A DNA stretch of 64,000 nt from Orthonyx spaldingii. Its lineage: Eukaryota; Chordata; Aves; Passeriformes; Orthonychidae. The translations under genes and the position numbers were made by a program. Within the stretch, counting starts at the first letter, position 1; the number at the start of each line of letters is the position of its first letter. Of this stretch, positions 12,458-25,010 are shown piece after piece. The notes below the pieces were generated by a model. The model saw only the letters and a list, made by a program, of their open reading frames with translations. It ran no database searches and had not been told where the DNA came from. The stretch spans positions 186,001 to 250,000 of the forward strand of contig VZTJ01002463.1 in NCBI GenBank assembly GCA_013397795.1, written 5' to 3'.

Positions 12458-15311
12458 TTCTATAGAAGAGAAATGCTAAACTTCAGATAGTTCTTACAAA
12501 TAACACTGTACATACACATTCTATGGTTAAGATTGACAGTTGTTTTTTACTGGAATGTTTGCTGTTGTGCTTCTCTTTTTTTCATATTTCTTTTCAGTGC
12601 AGAATTATATTCATAGCATCCTGCATCCTGCAGCACTGACCAACAGTAACACTGGACCAACAAACAACAAACAATCCTTCACAACGAAGCCCTGGATTCA
12701 AAAGGTCATTGTTCCAGTCACAAGCTGAAAACCCTTGTACCAGTAGGACATTTTTAGTTTGTGGCCTCAGTCCCTTGCAGGAGATACGAATAGAAATGAC
12801 CAATGAGCCAGGGCATGCAACAGTGTACACAACTCTTGCTTTGGCTCCTCACTATTGTGACGGACACAGGAATCATTTTTCTCCTGTGCTCCAGGCTACA
12901 ACAGTTCAGAAACCTGTGGGGTAGGGCAGTGGCATATTTCAGTGTTTATAACACACCAAAGGAAGTTCTGTTCCGTTTCCTCTCAGTTTACCTAAGTCCA
13001 TGGACATCAGGAAGCACATTTCTCAAACCAGATCACAATATATACTCACAGGCAGAGGGCGACTAGCCCCCTTTAACAGCCCTCTGTTAGTCCTAGAAAT
13101 TAATTATGGTCTAAATAGTTCACTCTGTGCTTGCCAGGAATGCCTTTGACATCCTTGTACCTCTTATACCTCTTTTCCCAACCCTTCTGAATCCCCAGAC
13201 ATCCACCAGATACCCCACAGCATCTCACTTTGTACAGTCAGCACAGCCCCAGATAATCAATGCTAAGAGATGTCACAAACACAAAAAATCAGTAACATTC
13301 TAAGGGCAAGCAAACTAAATTAACACTGGTTTTGTCTTCATGTGCAGGCAAACATTCAACTCCAGGTAGACACAATCTCAGGCAGGTAAACAGAGGCTTT
13401 GACAAAGAATCCTGGGTGATGGGGAAAGCTCTGTCCCTGCCTGACACATCCACCCTATAGACCCTGGGATGAGTCAGATGTGATAAGCATTATGGGGTGT
13501 CAGGTCTCAGCTTGCAGCAGGTGACCTTAAATCAGCTTAGATGGGGAAAAATCCCCAGCAGGGTCATTTAACCATCCAGTCATTTTATAGGAGGAAAACC
13601 CTGAATCTAAGCGTATCCGGGAAAATGACAACCTCTTTCTCTTCATTCACTTTGCCACAGATACAGAAGCATGGCAAGCACAGCCAGAAGCTCGCACACA
13701 CTGTTTTAGCACAGGTTTCACTATTTCAGAATGGGATGTGCTCTCACTGGACTGGCCATGGTTAAATAACCAAGGCTTTACCTTGTGTTGCTCTCTTACA
13801 AAAAGTAAAGTAAAAAATCTAAATTCACTGTGCATAGGAAGGAGTGCAGATCTAGAAAGCATATGAAAGCAAAAGAGTTGTCTTTCAAAAGCTGAAAATT
13901 ATATTGATTTCTATTGACTGGTTTTGTTCATTATGCACTTGGGAATATTCTCTGCTGATCCCAATGCAGAGCTGAATCCATGAATTTAAGCAGGCTCTAT
14001 TATACTGACAGAAAAATCACATCCTTAACCTTAGATCCCCAGAGGTACAATTATTAACCTCTGGGACAGCTTTTAAAGAGCAGTTCTGTGGATAGAAAAT
14101 GGCAGCTTTTGGCCTGTAATATAGAGTTGAACAGAAAATTATATTCTTCTGTGTCAGAATCAGATGGGATGGGCAGAGCCCCCACCTCAGTGAGCAGATC
14201 AGTTTCTTCAGAGTTCAGTGAGGGCTTAAAAGAAATTTCTGTGATGCCCTTTTGGGTTGCCACAGACCCACTGATTCAAACCATTTTAGACATCATAAGG
14301 CATTTCCATTGGACTAATAAAGCAATTTCTGCATTTATCCACATTCTCAAGAGATGGGAGATTTTTAAAGCTAAATGATCATTCTCTATTAGATTTGCAT
14401 CTTCTGATTTCTTTCCCATGAAGATTAAACGTCAAAGCTTTCTTCCCTTTTGGAAATAAAACTTACCCAGGATGTGAGTTTGATGGCAGCACTTCTGCCT
14501 ATACAGCTGTGATCGGAAGAGGAGAAGGACAGCAGATGTAAATCCCTCACCCTCAAGCCTGGAAAAGCAGCCCATATTATCCCACATTAGAGTAGTCCAG
14601 GCTAAGAATCAGTTCAATAAAGAGAAAAATTGATTTTTTTTTTTTAGAGCTTTTTATGTGAAATGATCCAAGGAGATGCTCCACTGTCTGCACAAGTGCA
14701 GGGGAGCAGCGGGATGGATTTCTCCTTGCCTGGCAGCACGTGCTCAGTGATGGGGGGAACATTTCACAAAGTGGAAAAGGTTCATTCCTTAATACTTTTG
14801 GCTTTTACCGATTTCGTAGTTCTGGAGGTTGAGAACAACCTAAGCCTCACTTTTGTCAGGAATACGCTGGGGTTGGAGGGGAAAGAATGGATTAACTTTC
14901 CTTCTGAACTGAGAAAGATATTAATCATAATTAAGATATTCCTTCTTTAAGGTTTCCCTCAATGTGCTGGCTAGGGACTGATGGAAGGGGACTTGCTGGG
15001 AGCTGATCCCGTGCACAGGACCTGGGCTGGTGGGGGCAGAGGTGTGGAGCGTGGGCCAACCCAGCAGCTCCGCGAGGCCGGGGAAACACCGCGTCCCCAG
15101 CTGGAACAGAGCTGCAGCACCACGGCCAGAGCTCCCAAGGAAACTTGTCCTATCACCATCCATATGTTATATTCTGTGAATTATGACCGGCCTGAGGACA
15201 CGAATGCAGCTATTTTAAAGTGATGTGAATTCCCATTTCTTGCCTGGTATTCTCAGCTCAGTCTTTTACCAGCTGTGCACAGCATCCTCCATTGCCTCAT
15301 GGATTTCTTCC
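12458..15311. other. Unique non-coding DNA, no gene seen
   Basis: No gene or known repeat family is recognised. A T12 run lies at 14634-14645. A local GC- and CpG-rich patch at about 15010-15124 has eight CpGs in little over 100 bp and stands out from the CpG-poor surroundings. Several short frames are open there on both strands, which is expected in GC-rich DNA. Confidence 0.6.
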
Positions 15312-15328
15312 TTTTTTTTTTTTTTTTT
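15312..15328 (+). repeat. T17 homopolymer tract
   Basis: Seventeen consecutive T residues inside a pyrimidine-rich stretch. It could be the antisense tail of an old retroposed sequence, but no gene-like body follows it, so only the tract itself is called. Confidence 0.85.
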
Positions 15329-17660
15329 CTTAAATTATTATTCTCAACCTTCTTTTCTTCTCTCACCATCTCTAATGCCAGTTCCAGAACTGCACTTAGG
15401 GCTGCAGCTGTGAACTCAGTTCGGTCTCTCCTGTTTCCCTGCTCACGTGCCCAGCTGCTGCCTTAACCTCTCTCCACATGGGGCTTTACTACTAAAACTT
15501 GTCTTTATAAACCATTCCCTATCCTTCCAGTTTATCACCATGAACTGAGCCATACTGAAAGGTTAAACTGAGCAGATAAACAGTAGCCAAGCAAAACCAG
15601 CACCATCTTCATTACCCTCAAACCACCACAGGTCTTATCTACTTATCAGAGAGAGAAGGGGACTGGAGTCTTGGTTTAGGTGCTAAGCCATCAGAAAAAC
15701 TTTCAAATATCATTTAAATATGTTTTTAGTAATCACTTACTTCTTTAAACATAAACCAGCCCAGCGATGAATACACCAACATACACATTAAAATTGCACA
15801 GTGCAATTTTCTCATTACGCACAACAAAAATAATTCATACAATGATTGGAGACTAATATTAAAGCAAATTACTTATTTAATTACAAATAGCAGTGCTGGA
15901 AGCAAAAGCAAACCCCACTCACCAAAATAACCTGGGAACATAATTGCTTCAAACACATCCCATGGGGCCTATTTCATCATCCTTTCATGACCTCAGAGCA
16001 GATAATGTAAAGAAAATGGACCATGTGTTTTCCCACAGAAACACAGCCATCCAATTCCTTTCCACTTTCTTTCACCTAATGCTACTGAAAAGCACTCAAA
16101 TCACTCAAGATAATGAATAATAATAATAAAAAAAAAAGCCATCTCATTCTGCCTTATTTCTTCCTGGAGCTGATGGATAAAATTGTTTGAATCCTTAAGG
16201 ATGAATCTGGGTAGGGAGGTAGCGAACACGTGAACGCAGTGGGAGTAGATGGCCAAAACAGCCATCCCTGTGTGGAGCAGCCAAGGGTCAGCAATCAGTG
16301 TGGGAAACTGGACAGCAATGACTGTGTATGTGGCAGGAGCAGATATTTGTACCTGTGCACAGAGAGGAAAAGCAGACACCAGGGATCAGCTCAATGACTG
16401 AGCACACAAAGGGCACCTGCACATTGGGCATTAGGAAGAACAATCATTTTGAAAGCAGCTGTGAACATCTGGGCAGAGAACCTTTTCTTTATGGAGAAAC
16501 CTCTATTCTTCCCTGAGGTCTGAGATTACCAAATCTGAGCTTGGACAATGACTTCCTTTTTGACAGTAGTTTCTGTGTGTGCAAATATCAAAATGGAGAG
16601 GGTTATGCACTTGTACATCAGCAGTGATTTTGGCTTTCCCATTGGAAATCCTTCCTGTCCATAGGCTGTCGGTGGGAATGAGGGAGGGGTTGCGGGAATA
16701 AAAGGTGTTTTTAAGGGCTTATTTTACTTCTCATTAGCCTTCTCTGATTTTGTTAGTAATAAATTCACTTTGTACCTTTAAGTTGAGCCTGTTTTGCCCT
16801 TGGAGTGTTTTCTCCCGGTCCTTATCTCAACTTATGAACCCTTTGTTAAATTTTTTTCTCTCCTCTGCCCAGCTGTGGCAGGGGAGGGTGAGTGAGCGAC
16901 TTTCATGGGTGCCTGACATTTGGCCAGTGTCAAACCACCACAGTGGGAAACCTAAACCTTTAGTCTGTGTCTTGGTAGTCAGAACAAATTAGCTGTTACC
17001 GGGCATGGCTGTCATCATCTTGTCATAAGATCAGCATCCAGGTTCAGCAGCCAGTGTGGGAGAGGGGGAGCAAGGTAAAAGTCTTACAGCTAGAAGCCCA
17101 GATGTTAAGGGACCTCTGTGTAATATGCTCAGTGTAAAACCAACGAGAAAAGTTAAACTACACTGCACCAAACTGGGCTTTTCAGGATGACTTTGTAAAT
17201 ATTGGTGGTGAAACCACAGGAAGCACCTCTGACATCCCAAGAGCAGAAGGAGAAAAGACAGATGTGCAGTTAGGACTTAGGTACTGGTTTTAAATGATCA
17301 AGGTCCCCTTTCAGCCCTACTGTAGTCTTCCACTCTATTTGCAGATATGGCACCAGTTCACTCTGTGCCTCAGCTCTTCTGCTCTAAAATGGACTCAACA
17401 ACAATTGTCTTCTCCCAACGCTGCCTCTCTCACCTGGATGTCAGTGCAAGCTTGTGCCACACCACCCACCCCTACAGCAGGAAGCCAATTTTCTGAGCAA
17501 CAGGCACATGAAAGAAGGTATTGGCTAAAGAGACACAATGTCAAATATTATGACTGAAATTACATAGACAGTGCCTGGCTGTCAGCAATGCCCCTACTGA
17601 AGCCAGCTGGAACCGCTATTTGTGCCTGGAAAATCTCCATTGGAACACATGGCCTGAAAA
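15329..17660. other. Unique non-coding DNA, no gene seen
   Basis: No gene is recognised. The stretch 15700-15900 is AT-rich, dense in TAAT/ATTA words, and contains the 21-bp palindrome listed separately. The remainder to 17660 holds only short frames without recognisable content and no known repeat. Confidence 0.6.
15790..15810. repeat. 21-bp perfect palindrome
   Basis: The left arm AAAATTGCAC (15790-15799) and right arm GTGCAATTTT (15801-15810) are exact reverse complements around a single central A. The arms hold TTGCAC/GTGCAA, resembling C/EBP half-sites, which is inference. A 10-bp arm with a 1-nt loop is uncommon by chance, although AT-rich DNA raises the odds. Confidence 0.9.
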
Positions 17661-17758
17661 ATCATAGAATCATAGAATGGTTTGGCTTGGGAGGGGTCTT
17701 AAAGACCACCTAGTTCCAAACCCCTGCCATGGGCAGGGCCACTTCCCACTAGAAGAGG
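17661..17758 (-). mobile_element. CR1 LINE fragment, short 3' end
   Basis: About 100 bp of the extreme CR1 3' end on the minus strand: two terminal octamers ('atcatagaat' repeated), 'ggtttggcttgggagggg', and the 'cccctgccatgggcaggg' block, after which homology stops near 'agaagagg'. It is 5' truncated and non-autonomous. It forms an inverted pair with the plus-strand copy starting at 18637. Confidence 0.92.
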
Positions 17759-18636
17759 TTATGGTTTATATGTTTAAGTAAATGGTTTCCAAGTTCCTGA
17801 AGATGTAGGTGAGGAAAACAACATGGAAATCTAACCTTTAATCTTCTCTAACTTGGTCACAATGTCTTCCAAAGGGTTTCAACTCATGTCTTTCATGTGC
17901 ATTTACAAAACTGCTCACTTGTGCATAGTACACTGAATTTGGAAGTAGTATAGGCTATTTTAAGGACAGGATTTAGAGTTTACATTAGAAGATTTCAGTT
18001 TAGAAAAGAAGTCAGATAAGCAGAAAAGAAGTCAAGGAATAAGGTTTTTTCATTGCATTAGCCTGCAGCAATTTTTGCTTCAATATAAAAAAAGCTATCA
18101 CAACTCATTGATGCAGAAGTGTATAGGTAAATGTCAGTGCAAATACAATACAAGTCTCTCCTAATATCATTTGATGTGCAAAAAAACCTGATTTTCCTGA
18201 CTTTTAACTTCATACAGGTCTGTGATTTCATAATGATGTTTGACTCAGGAAATTAAGAGAGAAGATAGCTGCCTTTGGAGAGGGTTAATAGGCTCGCCAC
18301 AGATAACGTAAAAAGATGCTGCCAAAACCATAATAGATGCAGATCATTTAAAATTTGATAGGATCACTTAAGACCAAAGACAATACACATGAAGACAGTT
18401 CAGTGTTTGCCCAGTAAACAAAATAATGATAAATTGGCAATGTCAACACAAGCCAGGTGCAAATGTGGTTTAAGGGATGTGATGACAGCTCTCTGTCCAG
18501 AGCAGCAATTGTTTTCTTTAGAGATTTGGCTTTGTTACAGGCAGTTTTAGACATGCACAGAGCAGGTAAAGCCAAACAGCCTCAGAAAGGGGAATAATGC
18601 ACCTGTGAGTGGGGGGTTCAGGACAAGCTCTAATTT
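17759..18636. other. Unique non-coding spacer between two CR1 copies
   Basis: No gene is seen. It contains an exact 13-bp direct repeat, AGAAAAGAAGTCA, at 18002-18014 and 18022-18034. A 75-codon minus frame (18348-18575) has no recognisable content. Confidence 0.6.
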
Positions 18637-18863
18637 AGTTTAGATATTAGGAAGAAGTCCTTGACTTAGAGGTTTGTGAGGCCCTGGCACAGGTTTCCCA
18701 GAGAAATCACGCGGATGCTCCATCCCTGGAAGTGTTCAAGGCCAAGTTGGACAGGGCTTGGAACAACCTGGGATAGTGGAAGGTGTCCCTGCCATGGCAG
18801 GGGATGGGAATGAGATGAGCTTTAAAGTTCCCCAAAACTCAAATCATTCTGTAGTTCTGTGTT
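18637..18863 (+). mobile_element. CR1 LINE fragment (3' end)
   Basis: Plus-strand CR1 3' end, starting near 'tagatattaggaagaag' and running through 'gaggccctggcacaggttt', 'catccctggaagtgttcaag' and 'tggaaggtgtccctgccatg' to 'aatcattctgtagttctgtg' at the terminal octamer position. It is 5' truncated with no coding domain left. Several mismatches to the other copies suggest moderate age. The neighbouring copy at 17661 is in the opposite orientation. Confidence 0.93.
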
Positions 18864-21208
18864 AAGGTCACAGAGGTGTCCTGGCTGATAATGCACTGGG
18901 GGGTCTTCCAGGTGCTCTCAGGGAAACCATGCTTACAATATAAAGGCATGTCTGCCTTTCAAGAAATGGCTTCTTTTCAAAATTACAGATAATATCAAAT
19001 CACCCAGAAAATGAGAAGAATGCAATAATCATCAGAACCTTAGGATACATCACTGAATAATAAACCACAGCAAAGCACTGGGGTCCCAGTGAGCTGAAGT
19101 GCCACCCCGCTCTTTATCTCTGCCTCTGTGTACAACACACAACAAAAATGCTGTTTGTTGAATTTTTGTCTTTACTTACATTTTGGGCAAGTCACTTTCC
19201 TTACTGCTTAATGACCATTTAGTTAAAATGAAGATCAGCCCAGTCCCCAGGAACATCCTGGTAATCCAGGTCTGTGGTGCCAAACCTGCAGAGTACTTTG
19301 AGAACATCACCCTTCACTCTGGAGATTGTGAAACTCTCTTGGTATTAGGTTGGGGTTTTTTTTCCCTTTTACACCTTTTCCCTTGTGGAAGTCTCCTCAC
19401 CTCACAGATGGGCATGTCGTAACAGAGTTTGTTTCCACCCCGATTACTCCAGCAATTAATTTTACACCTAAGCAGCTTGTCTAAGAACATCTTGTTCCCA
19501 GCCCTGCTGAGACTCATCTCCAGGTTGGTGTCGTTCAGGTTTGTGTCCACTGAGCCACGTGCAGATGTGTGCCACAGCCACCACAAACGTGACTGAAGGT
19601 AGGAGGGCAGAGCTCAAGAGGCAGCAGTGACCATGCCTGCCTGGTCCTGGCAGCCCACATTGGGGCAAAGCTTGTTATACTCTCCATACAACCTTTTAAT
19701 CCCCTCTATAAATGCCAGAAAGAAAAAAAGCACCTTCCATGAGCCTGGCTTAGTGCAACTTCGGTCTTCAAAACCATTCAAACCAGAATGAGCTCCTCAA
19801 GGAAGATCCTCTGAGTTAACTAAAAGACAACATAAGAATGGGTAAATTAACAGCATTACAACCCTAAAGGGACAGTTTCTTTCAGAATTAAGTCAGTCTA
19901 TTTTATTATGCTTAATTCACTTTCAAGGAAAATATTCTTGAAGGGAGCAATGAGTGATATAAAATATAAGTTTCCATCAAAGAGCAAATGTAATTGTTCA
20001 GTATAAGCAGAAAAAAAAGAAGCAATAAGAGCATTTTTAATGGCGTTGACATTGAATCAAACCTGAGATTGACAAACGCTGGAAAAATATAACCCTATAA
20101 TAACAAATATTTAAATTGTATTATCCATTGGGAATCAGCATCTCTTGTACTGTGCATATCTCAGATGTTTTGTCACTTCTACGTGATTGTTGCTCTACAT
20201 AAACTGTTCCTGATTTTTCTCTCTGTCCCTTGTACAGCTGAGATTTTCCTTCCAGGTTGCAGGCCTGGGAGAAAGGAAACCATTCTCACCACTTTCCAGG
20301 CATTCAAATAGCTGAAATCCTCATTTATTACTCTACTCTGAAGTGAGTATTCTAATGAGAGAAAATCAGAATTCACCACAGAAAATCATCTTGTGCTCTC
20401 GCAACAGCTTTTCTCAGGATGAAAATCTGGCCACATGGAAGTAATGACAAAGCTGCCTTTAAGTTGAGCACAGCCAAAATTCCAGCCTTTGTAGCTAAAC
20501 CTGAAGCTTTAAAACACAGAATGACCTGGGCTTATGAAAATTGAATTATTGTTATTTAGGTTTAATACTTATAACTGTAGTCATTTCTTCAATGTATGCT
20601 TATCCAAAACCTGAAATTTCTAAATAATGGCCTGCTTACCCTCTAGGTTTATTTATGTAAACATAAATAATTTTCCTATTCAAAGATTTAACTTACTTTT
20701 CCAGTAACGCTTTCTCCTCTATCTTTTTTTGTGAAAATAACTATCCAGTAAAGAAAAAAAAGAGAAAAAACTGAAAATAATTTCCATCTTTCAACAGAAA
20801 ATTTAAATCAATTTGATGCTTCGCCTGGAGTAAAGTCAGAAATCTCAAATCATGACATATGGCAAAGCACCTCCAACACTGCTGGGAGTACCCATTCTCA
20901 CATGACAAATCTGTGTAAGAGGCTTTGAAGGAGAGAAAACACATCTAAATCAGGGAAATCACAGCTTCATAAACTCAATAACCCCTATAGATATCCTCTG
21001 CTCTCAGGGAAATCCTGGGCTTCTTGGAGATACCCATGGGCTTCAGGGTTAATTTCTCACTGAAGTCCAAGGGTAGAGCAAGTTCCAAACAAGAGTAGAA
21101 GCTCAGTCCATGTGAAACAGAGAGTTTTGAGTGGTCAGGCTCTTAAAAAGGGCATGGTCTTAGCATGGGAAACAGGAAACTAGGTTTTTTGAGTGGATAA
21201 TCAGATAT
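18864..21208. other. Unique non-coding DNA, no gene seen
   Basis: No repeat family or gene is recognised. Frames of 60-90 codons occur on both strands around 19180-19670 and overlap one another, as chance frames do. Confidence 0.6.
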
Positions 21209-21330
21209 ATAGAATCATAGAATGATTTGGGTAGGAAGGATCTCCAAACTCATCTTTACAAACTCCCCTGCCATGGGCAGGAACAGCTTCCACTCGACCA
21301 GAAGCCCCATCCAACCTGGCCATCAATACA
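21209..21330 (-). mobile_element. CR1 LINE fragment, short 3' end
   Basis: Minus-strand CR1 3' end: 'agaatcatagaatgatttgg', then 'ctgccatgggcaggaacagc' and 'ccatccaacctggccatcaa', after which recognisable homology ends. It is a 5' truncated, non-autonomous remnant. An open frame running through it is a by-product of the repeat. Confidence 0.9.
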
Positions 21331-24090
21331 CTCCACACTTGGTAGCAAAAACTTCATTCTACTTTTTGCATTTGCACCATTCCTCATCTAAAAATTTCAC
21401 AGCAGGAGATGAACAGCACTCAGACCTTTCAATGTTCAGACACGTTACTTTGAATGTATACACAAGCCAAGGCCAGGAACACATCTTGTCAAGGCACCAC
21501 TGTTTCCAGAGGCATTACACCCCCCATGAATTAATTACAATAATTTTATCTGCTCCAGCCATGGGCTGCAGCTCTGCAGGGGGATGATGACCACAGGGTG
21601 GGGGTCCCTGCAGCTGTGGACACTGTCCCCCTGCACGAGGGTGCCCGTTCGCTGGGTCAGAGCACACAGCCTTTATGGCACCTGCCTGTGACTACATAAC
21701 TTTATATTTTGTTCTAGAGCATGGTTGTTCATTCTGGGCAAAACCTCACATCTCTCTCTGCCATGAAAGCCACAGAAGCAAGGCAAGGTGCACGGTAAAT
21801 ATTTCCTTTAATTCTTATAAGCTGAATCTACACAAATCCAAATCTAGCAACCTTGCAATGAAAACCCCATCTTTGTCATTTTACTTCAAGTGGGAATCTT
21901 GAAGATAAAAAGGCACCATTTTCTAATTTCCTCATGAATGAAAAATGTGATATGTAGAACCATTTGCTTGAGGACTTGGTTTAGGTTTTTTAAATTTATA
22001 TTATTGTTTTTAATTTTTTTAAATCAATCCTACATATATATAAACTGTTATGAATACAGAAACCTAAAACAAGAACAAATCTTTTTAACAGAACAGCAGA
22101 ATTATAAACATTTCCATACTCTGAGTCTGTACTCATTAAATTATCACAATCCTGATTTTCCTTTCAAGGTGTACAGGCCTCTGCTAAGGCAACAGCCAGG
22201 GTCAAATGCAATTCCACAAATAATTATCTTTCCTTAATCATGTCATCTTAAACACTTTAAAAGTCCAATCAGAAATATTTTTTCTCAAATACCACCCTTA
22301 CAAATACAGAAAATGTCCACAAAAAAACCTAAACACAACAACAAACAACAACCATCAAAAAAACCCAAACAAACAAACAATACAAAAAGTAAAAAAGAGC
22401 AAGGAATTTGACTAAAGCAGTCAAAGTAAAAACTGGATGAAGACCTCAGTGTTGGAGCTGCTCGCAGGGACTTTAATTTGAAGCCAGTGTAAAACATGTA
22501 GGGAATCCAGGATTCCACCCACAGAAGATCATTAAAATGTTTCCCTTTTATTATTATGCTTGTCTGTATTGTGGTTTAAAATCCACATAGGGATTGCCAG
22601 AGCTTGTTAGATGCTTTAATAGTTGCATTAATAAATCCTATAAACTAATTGTGTAGTGACTAAGTTAATTACATTCAAGTGAGTTAATACATTTCTCTAA
22701 AAATATGATAAAGAATTTTTAAAGAGATATACCCCTGTCTGTGAGGCCAAAAATAATAATCAGCCAGCAACCCAAATACCCAAATCCAGCTGTAATATGC
22801 GATTAAATTGATGGCTGTGTGCATAAGCAAACTGCAACAATGGCAAGAGATCACAAGAAAGTATTAAACTGAACTATTTACCCAACAAAATAATGAATGA
22901 AAGCAGTGCACTGAGCTTTCCTCAGTTCAGCCAGCAGTTTAGCTTCCAGACAAAGGTGGGAACCTGATCCTAAGCCCCTGTTATTTTTTTTAACAAGCAA
23001 GGACAAGTATATGACACTGTAATAAGAACCCTTTTTTCCATTGGTTTGATAAGCAAACCATGAACTTTAGCTCCCATCAAACACATATGATAGTCTGTGT
23101 GCTGAGCAAAAAAGCCTCTTTGGAGCTGAAGTGACTTATGGGTCCTGTCCTGCCCTGCAGGCGCCTGCTGGCCCTGGGGCCTCTTTCAATGCTGGGGCAC
23201 ATTATTTCTGTCAGACAGCAAGTCCCATGCACTGGTTCTCTCCCAGATGAAAGTTTTGGGTTACTTTGGGCCAGTGGTCATGTTAAAAGACCTCAGCTAA
23301 CAAGCCAACACTAAGCAAGAGCAATTCCAAGGCACAAGAGTGTTTTACCTCTTATTGAAATTAAATCACCTGGCCCTAAACTTAACGGAGAAGCGGGTCC
23401 TGGCAGACTTGCTGTCACTAAAACCTCACTTCAAGGCAGTGTTCAGTTTATTTTGAGCGGCGGGGGGGCAACACAACAGACCCTTGCTTAGCCCAGCATC
23501 TGTAAGAAGAGTTGGAGCAACCTCAGAACTGCTAACCCAGGGTGAGACTGCATGTGCTTGCTGCAGATGGGCTGAGTCTCTCAACCAGACACTCAGCATG
23601 GCCAGAACACCAGATTTAAAAACACAAGCATAACAACAACTGGGTTGATGGAAAAAGAAATCAGAAGTTAAGCTCTTAAATGCATCATTCAGCTCATAAA
23701 CAGTTGATTTCAAGACTGCAGAGTATCAAATTAATAGGAGCAAGCTGGGGCTTAGCATTGAGAAAATGAAATATTCCATTTAAGAGCCTGGCTACAGATT
23801 TAGGAGACAGATTTTGGGTTCTATTTTTGAAGAATACTGACTGAGAAGACTTTCATGTCATGCTCTACTTGCACAGGAGTATTCATAAGATAAATGTTAG
23901 AATTCAAACTTTTAAGCTTTGTGCTCCAACACTGAGCTAAGGACACCAACAAAAATGAGAGATAGATGGAGCAGCAACTGAGGTGGTTGCAATTTTATGG
24001 AACATGGGCCACCTTGCCCTGTTTTCTGATAGTGACAACAGCAGTTGTGGCCCTCAGGCAGCATTACCCCCTCTGTGACTCTCCCCCATG
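21331..24090. other. Non-coding DNA with an A-rich tract
   Basis: No gene is seen. Apart from the A-rich tract at 22321-22396, the block at about 22590-22900 is AT-rich and holds homeodomain-like (TTAATTAC), NKX-like (TTCAAGTG) and SOX-like (ACAATGG) words. It is a candidate conserved non-coding element by appearance only. A G8 run in GC-rich context lies near 23460. Confidence 0.55.
22321..22396 (+). repeat. A-rich low-complexity tract (AAAC-like)
   Basis: A run made almost only of A and C with AAC/AAAC units. The minus-strand frame crossing it (22285-22518) reads as a hydrophobic Phe/Leu/Cys/Val string, which is a composition artefact of translating T/G-rich DNA. Confidence 0.85.
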
Positions 24091-24213
24091 TGTTGTCCAA
24101 GGCCAGGCTGGATGGCGCTCGGAACAGTCTGGTCTAATGGAAGATGTCCATGGCAGAGGAGTTGGAACTGGATGATCTTTAAGGTCCCTTCCAATCTAAA
24201 CCATTCTATGAAG
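24091..24213 (+). mobile_element. CR1 LINE fragment, short 3' end
   Basis: Plus-strand CR1 3' end from about 'tgtccaaggccaggctggat' through 'tggtctaatggaagatgtcc' and 'gatctttaaggtcccttcca' to 'aaccattctatga'. It is heavily 5' truncated. It lies about 800 bp from the minus-strand copy at 25011, so the two form an inverted pair. Confidence 0.92.
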
Positions 24214-25010
24214 GCAATTGCTCATTAGCCTTACATATTTTAGGATATGCAGAAAAACAATTTTCAATAAAAAGTAATTACCAAAACAAATCATTCAGCT
24301 GTCTCAATGTAAGCAAAGCCAGCTTCAAAGCACACATCTGGTAAATTGTGTTTGAGTTGAAACAACTGAGTGGATAAAACCCCAGAAAAAAATGCATGAA
24401 ATTAAATTCTGACAAACCTCTTACTCCAGCAGTATGAATGGGGTTGCTATAATGATAGAAAACTATTGATTGCCATCTACTGTCTCATTCAATTGATCAG
24501 GTCCTGCAAATCTCAGATAACACTTGTGTCATTAGAAGCCAGTATTGTGCTCGTGTGGCTATGACTGATTGCTGTGCTATCACAGCTTTGATCGTCTGAT
24601 AGTACAAGTGTTGGGGAGCTTGGTTATTGATTTGTAGATAAAAATGTTCCAGTAGCTCAAGACCTGCCAGTGAAATTCCTTGGATGCAAAATAGCATTGT
24701 ACTTTCATGGTAGGTCATTTGCTAATTAAGTTAATTTGCAATAAACTTTTTGGGGGAAGAACTGTTGCACACTGAGCAGGTGGCAAAAGGTACTGGAGGA
24801 CTGAGTCAGCATAATCCACCTGAGCTAACAGATCCTTGAACAGACCTGCATATTTCTAATTTTAAGGTTAAATTTATTCTTAAGTGATCAGGGTATGAAA
24901 GTCACTGTAAAATTTGGAGTAATGATGCAGGTGCCTCTCAAGATGAAATAGCAGTAAGGTCAGATCTCTGTGGCTTCCATAAGGCAGCTGTACAGTGCTG
25001 AACAGCTTCA
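24214..25010. other. Unique non-coding spacer between inverted CR1 copies
   Basis: No gene or other repeat is recognised. The longest frames are under 80 codons and have no known content. Confidence 0.6.

Noticed and set aside
22285..22518. Hydrophobic minus-strand frame of 77 codons
   Set aside because: Produced by translating the complement of an A/C-rich low-complexity tract.
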